Below are positions 5,398-5,484 of a DNA stretch of 5,484 bases, piece by piece (position 1 is the first letter of the stretch; each line of letters starts with the position of its first letter). The DNA comes from Dehalococcoidia bacterium. GTDB taxonomy: Bacteria; Chloroflexota; Dehalococcoidia; Dehalococcoidales; Fen-1064. The notes below the pieces were generated by a model, which worked only from the letters and a program-made list of their open reading frames with translations, ran no database searches and was not told the DNA's origin. The translations under genes were made by a program, and so were the position numbers. Location: positions 17,098 through 22,581 of the forward strand of contig PMCB01000054.1 of NCBI GenBank assembly GCA_003153955.1, read 5' to 3'.

Positions 5398-5484
5398 TTA
5401 ATCACGCTCCTCAAGCGGAATCCAGGTCACCGCCTGATACGGTTTTCCTTTGGCGGCGTTGGCGATATCGTCAATCACTCGCTC
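5398..5484 (-). CDS. porA: Probable pyruvate:ferredoxin oxidoreductase alpha subunit, C-terminal end only
   Basis: On the minus strand a frame enters from the window edge and ends at TAA (complement of 5398-5400), giving 28 residues that end in QAVTWIPLEERD. The stop is separated by a single base from the porB ATG, and the porB ribosome binding site lies inside its last codons, so the two are co-translated members of one operon. The alpha subunit usually sits directly before beta in por operons, and ERVIDDIANAAKGKPY resembles the end of that subunit. The fragment is too short to identify by itself, so the name rests mostly on position. Confidence 0.6.
   Translation of the reverse strand, partial: ERVIDDIANAAKGKPYQAVTWIPLEERD
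5407..5412 (-). promoter_or_regulatory. Ribosome binding site of porB
   Basis: GAGGAG on the minus strand lies 10 bases before the ATG at 5396 and inside the last codons of the preceding subunit gene. It decides the start: the alternative TTG at 5414 overlaps this site and has no site of its own visible. Confidence 0.7.

Noticed and set aside
5397..5414. TTG at 5414 as the porB start
   Set aside because: It overlaps the ribosome binding site serving the ATG at 5396 and lies within the end of the preceding subunit gene.

Overview
The window looks like chromosomal core-genome DNA from an anaerobic bacterium. Anaerobic metabolism is suggested by a multisubunit pyruvate:ferredoxin oxidoreductase (por) operon. 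The lineage cannot be fixed from this stretch. The combination of yebC-ruvC-ruvA, a split-subunit por operon, a small VTT-domain membrane protein and a roughly 48% GC composition (judged by eye) would fit Chloroflexota of the Dehalococcoidia type, but this is a weak inference. No phage, plasmid, transposase, CRISPR, tRNA or rRNA signature was seen.

Layout. Left half, plus strand: the 3' part of yebC (1-645), a repeat hairpin and a strong intrinsic terminator (658-728), a leader with competing inverted repeats (811-857) and a promoter-like TATAAT box (912-917), then ruvC (972-1484) and ruvA (1481-2062), which overlap by ATGA. ruvB does not follow. Right half, minus strand, read from right to left: the last 28 codons of a probable porA (5398-5484), porB (4437-5396), an intrinsic terminator (4357-4393), a second copy of the same repeat-hairpin family (4298-4326), a promoter-like element, a VTT-family membrane protein (3469-4116), a heptamer repeat array at its 3' end (3435-3476), and a lipoprotein with a C-terminal NlpC/P60-like domain (2132-3271). 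The lipoprotein gene converges on ruvA.

Function. RuvC and RuvA act in Holliday-junction processing: RuvA binds the junction and RuvC resolves it. YebC is a common chromosomal neighbour of ruvC. PorA and PorB form the catalytic core of pyruvate:ferredoxin oxidoreductase, with PorB carrying thiamine pyrophosphate and an Fe-S cluster. The VTT protein and the lipoprotein are envelope proteins with no evident functional link to either cluster.

Novelty. I found no convincing new multigene system. The most interesting signals are non-coding: two hairpin repeats that share flanks and loop but have different, fully compensated stems; a nest of mutually exclusive inverted repeats in the ruvC leader; and a heptamer array that supplies the stop codon of the VTT gene. 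Among the proteins, the NlpC/P60-like domain appears to have serine where the third catalytic residue normally sits.
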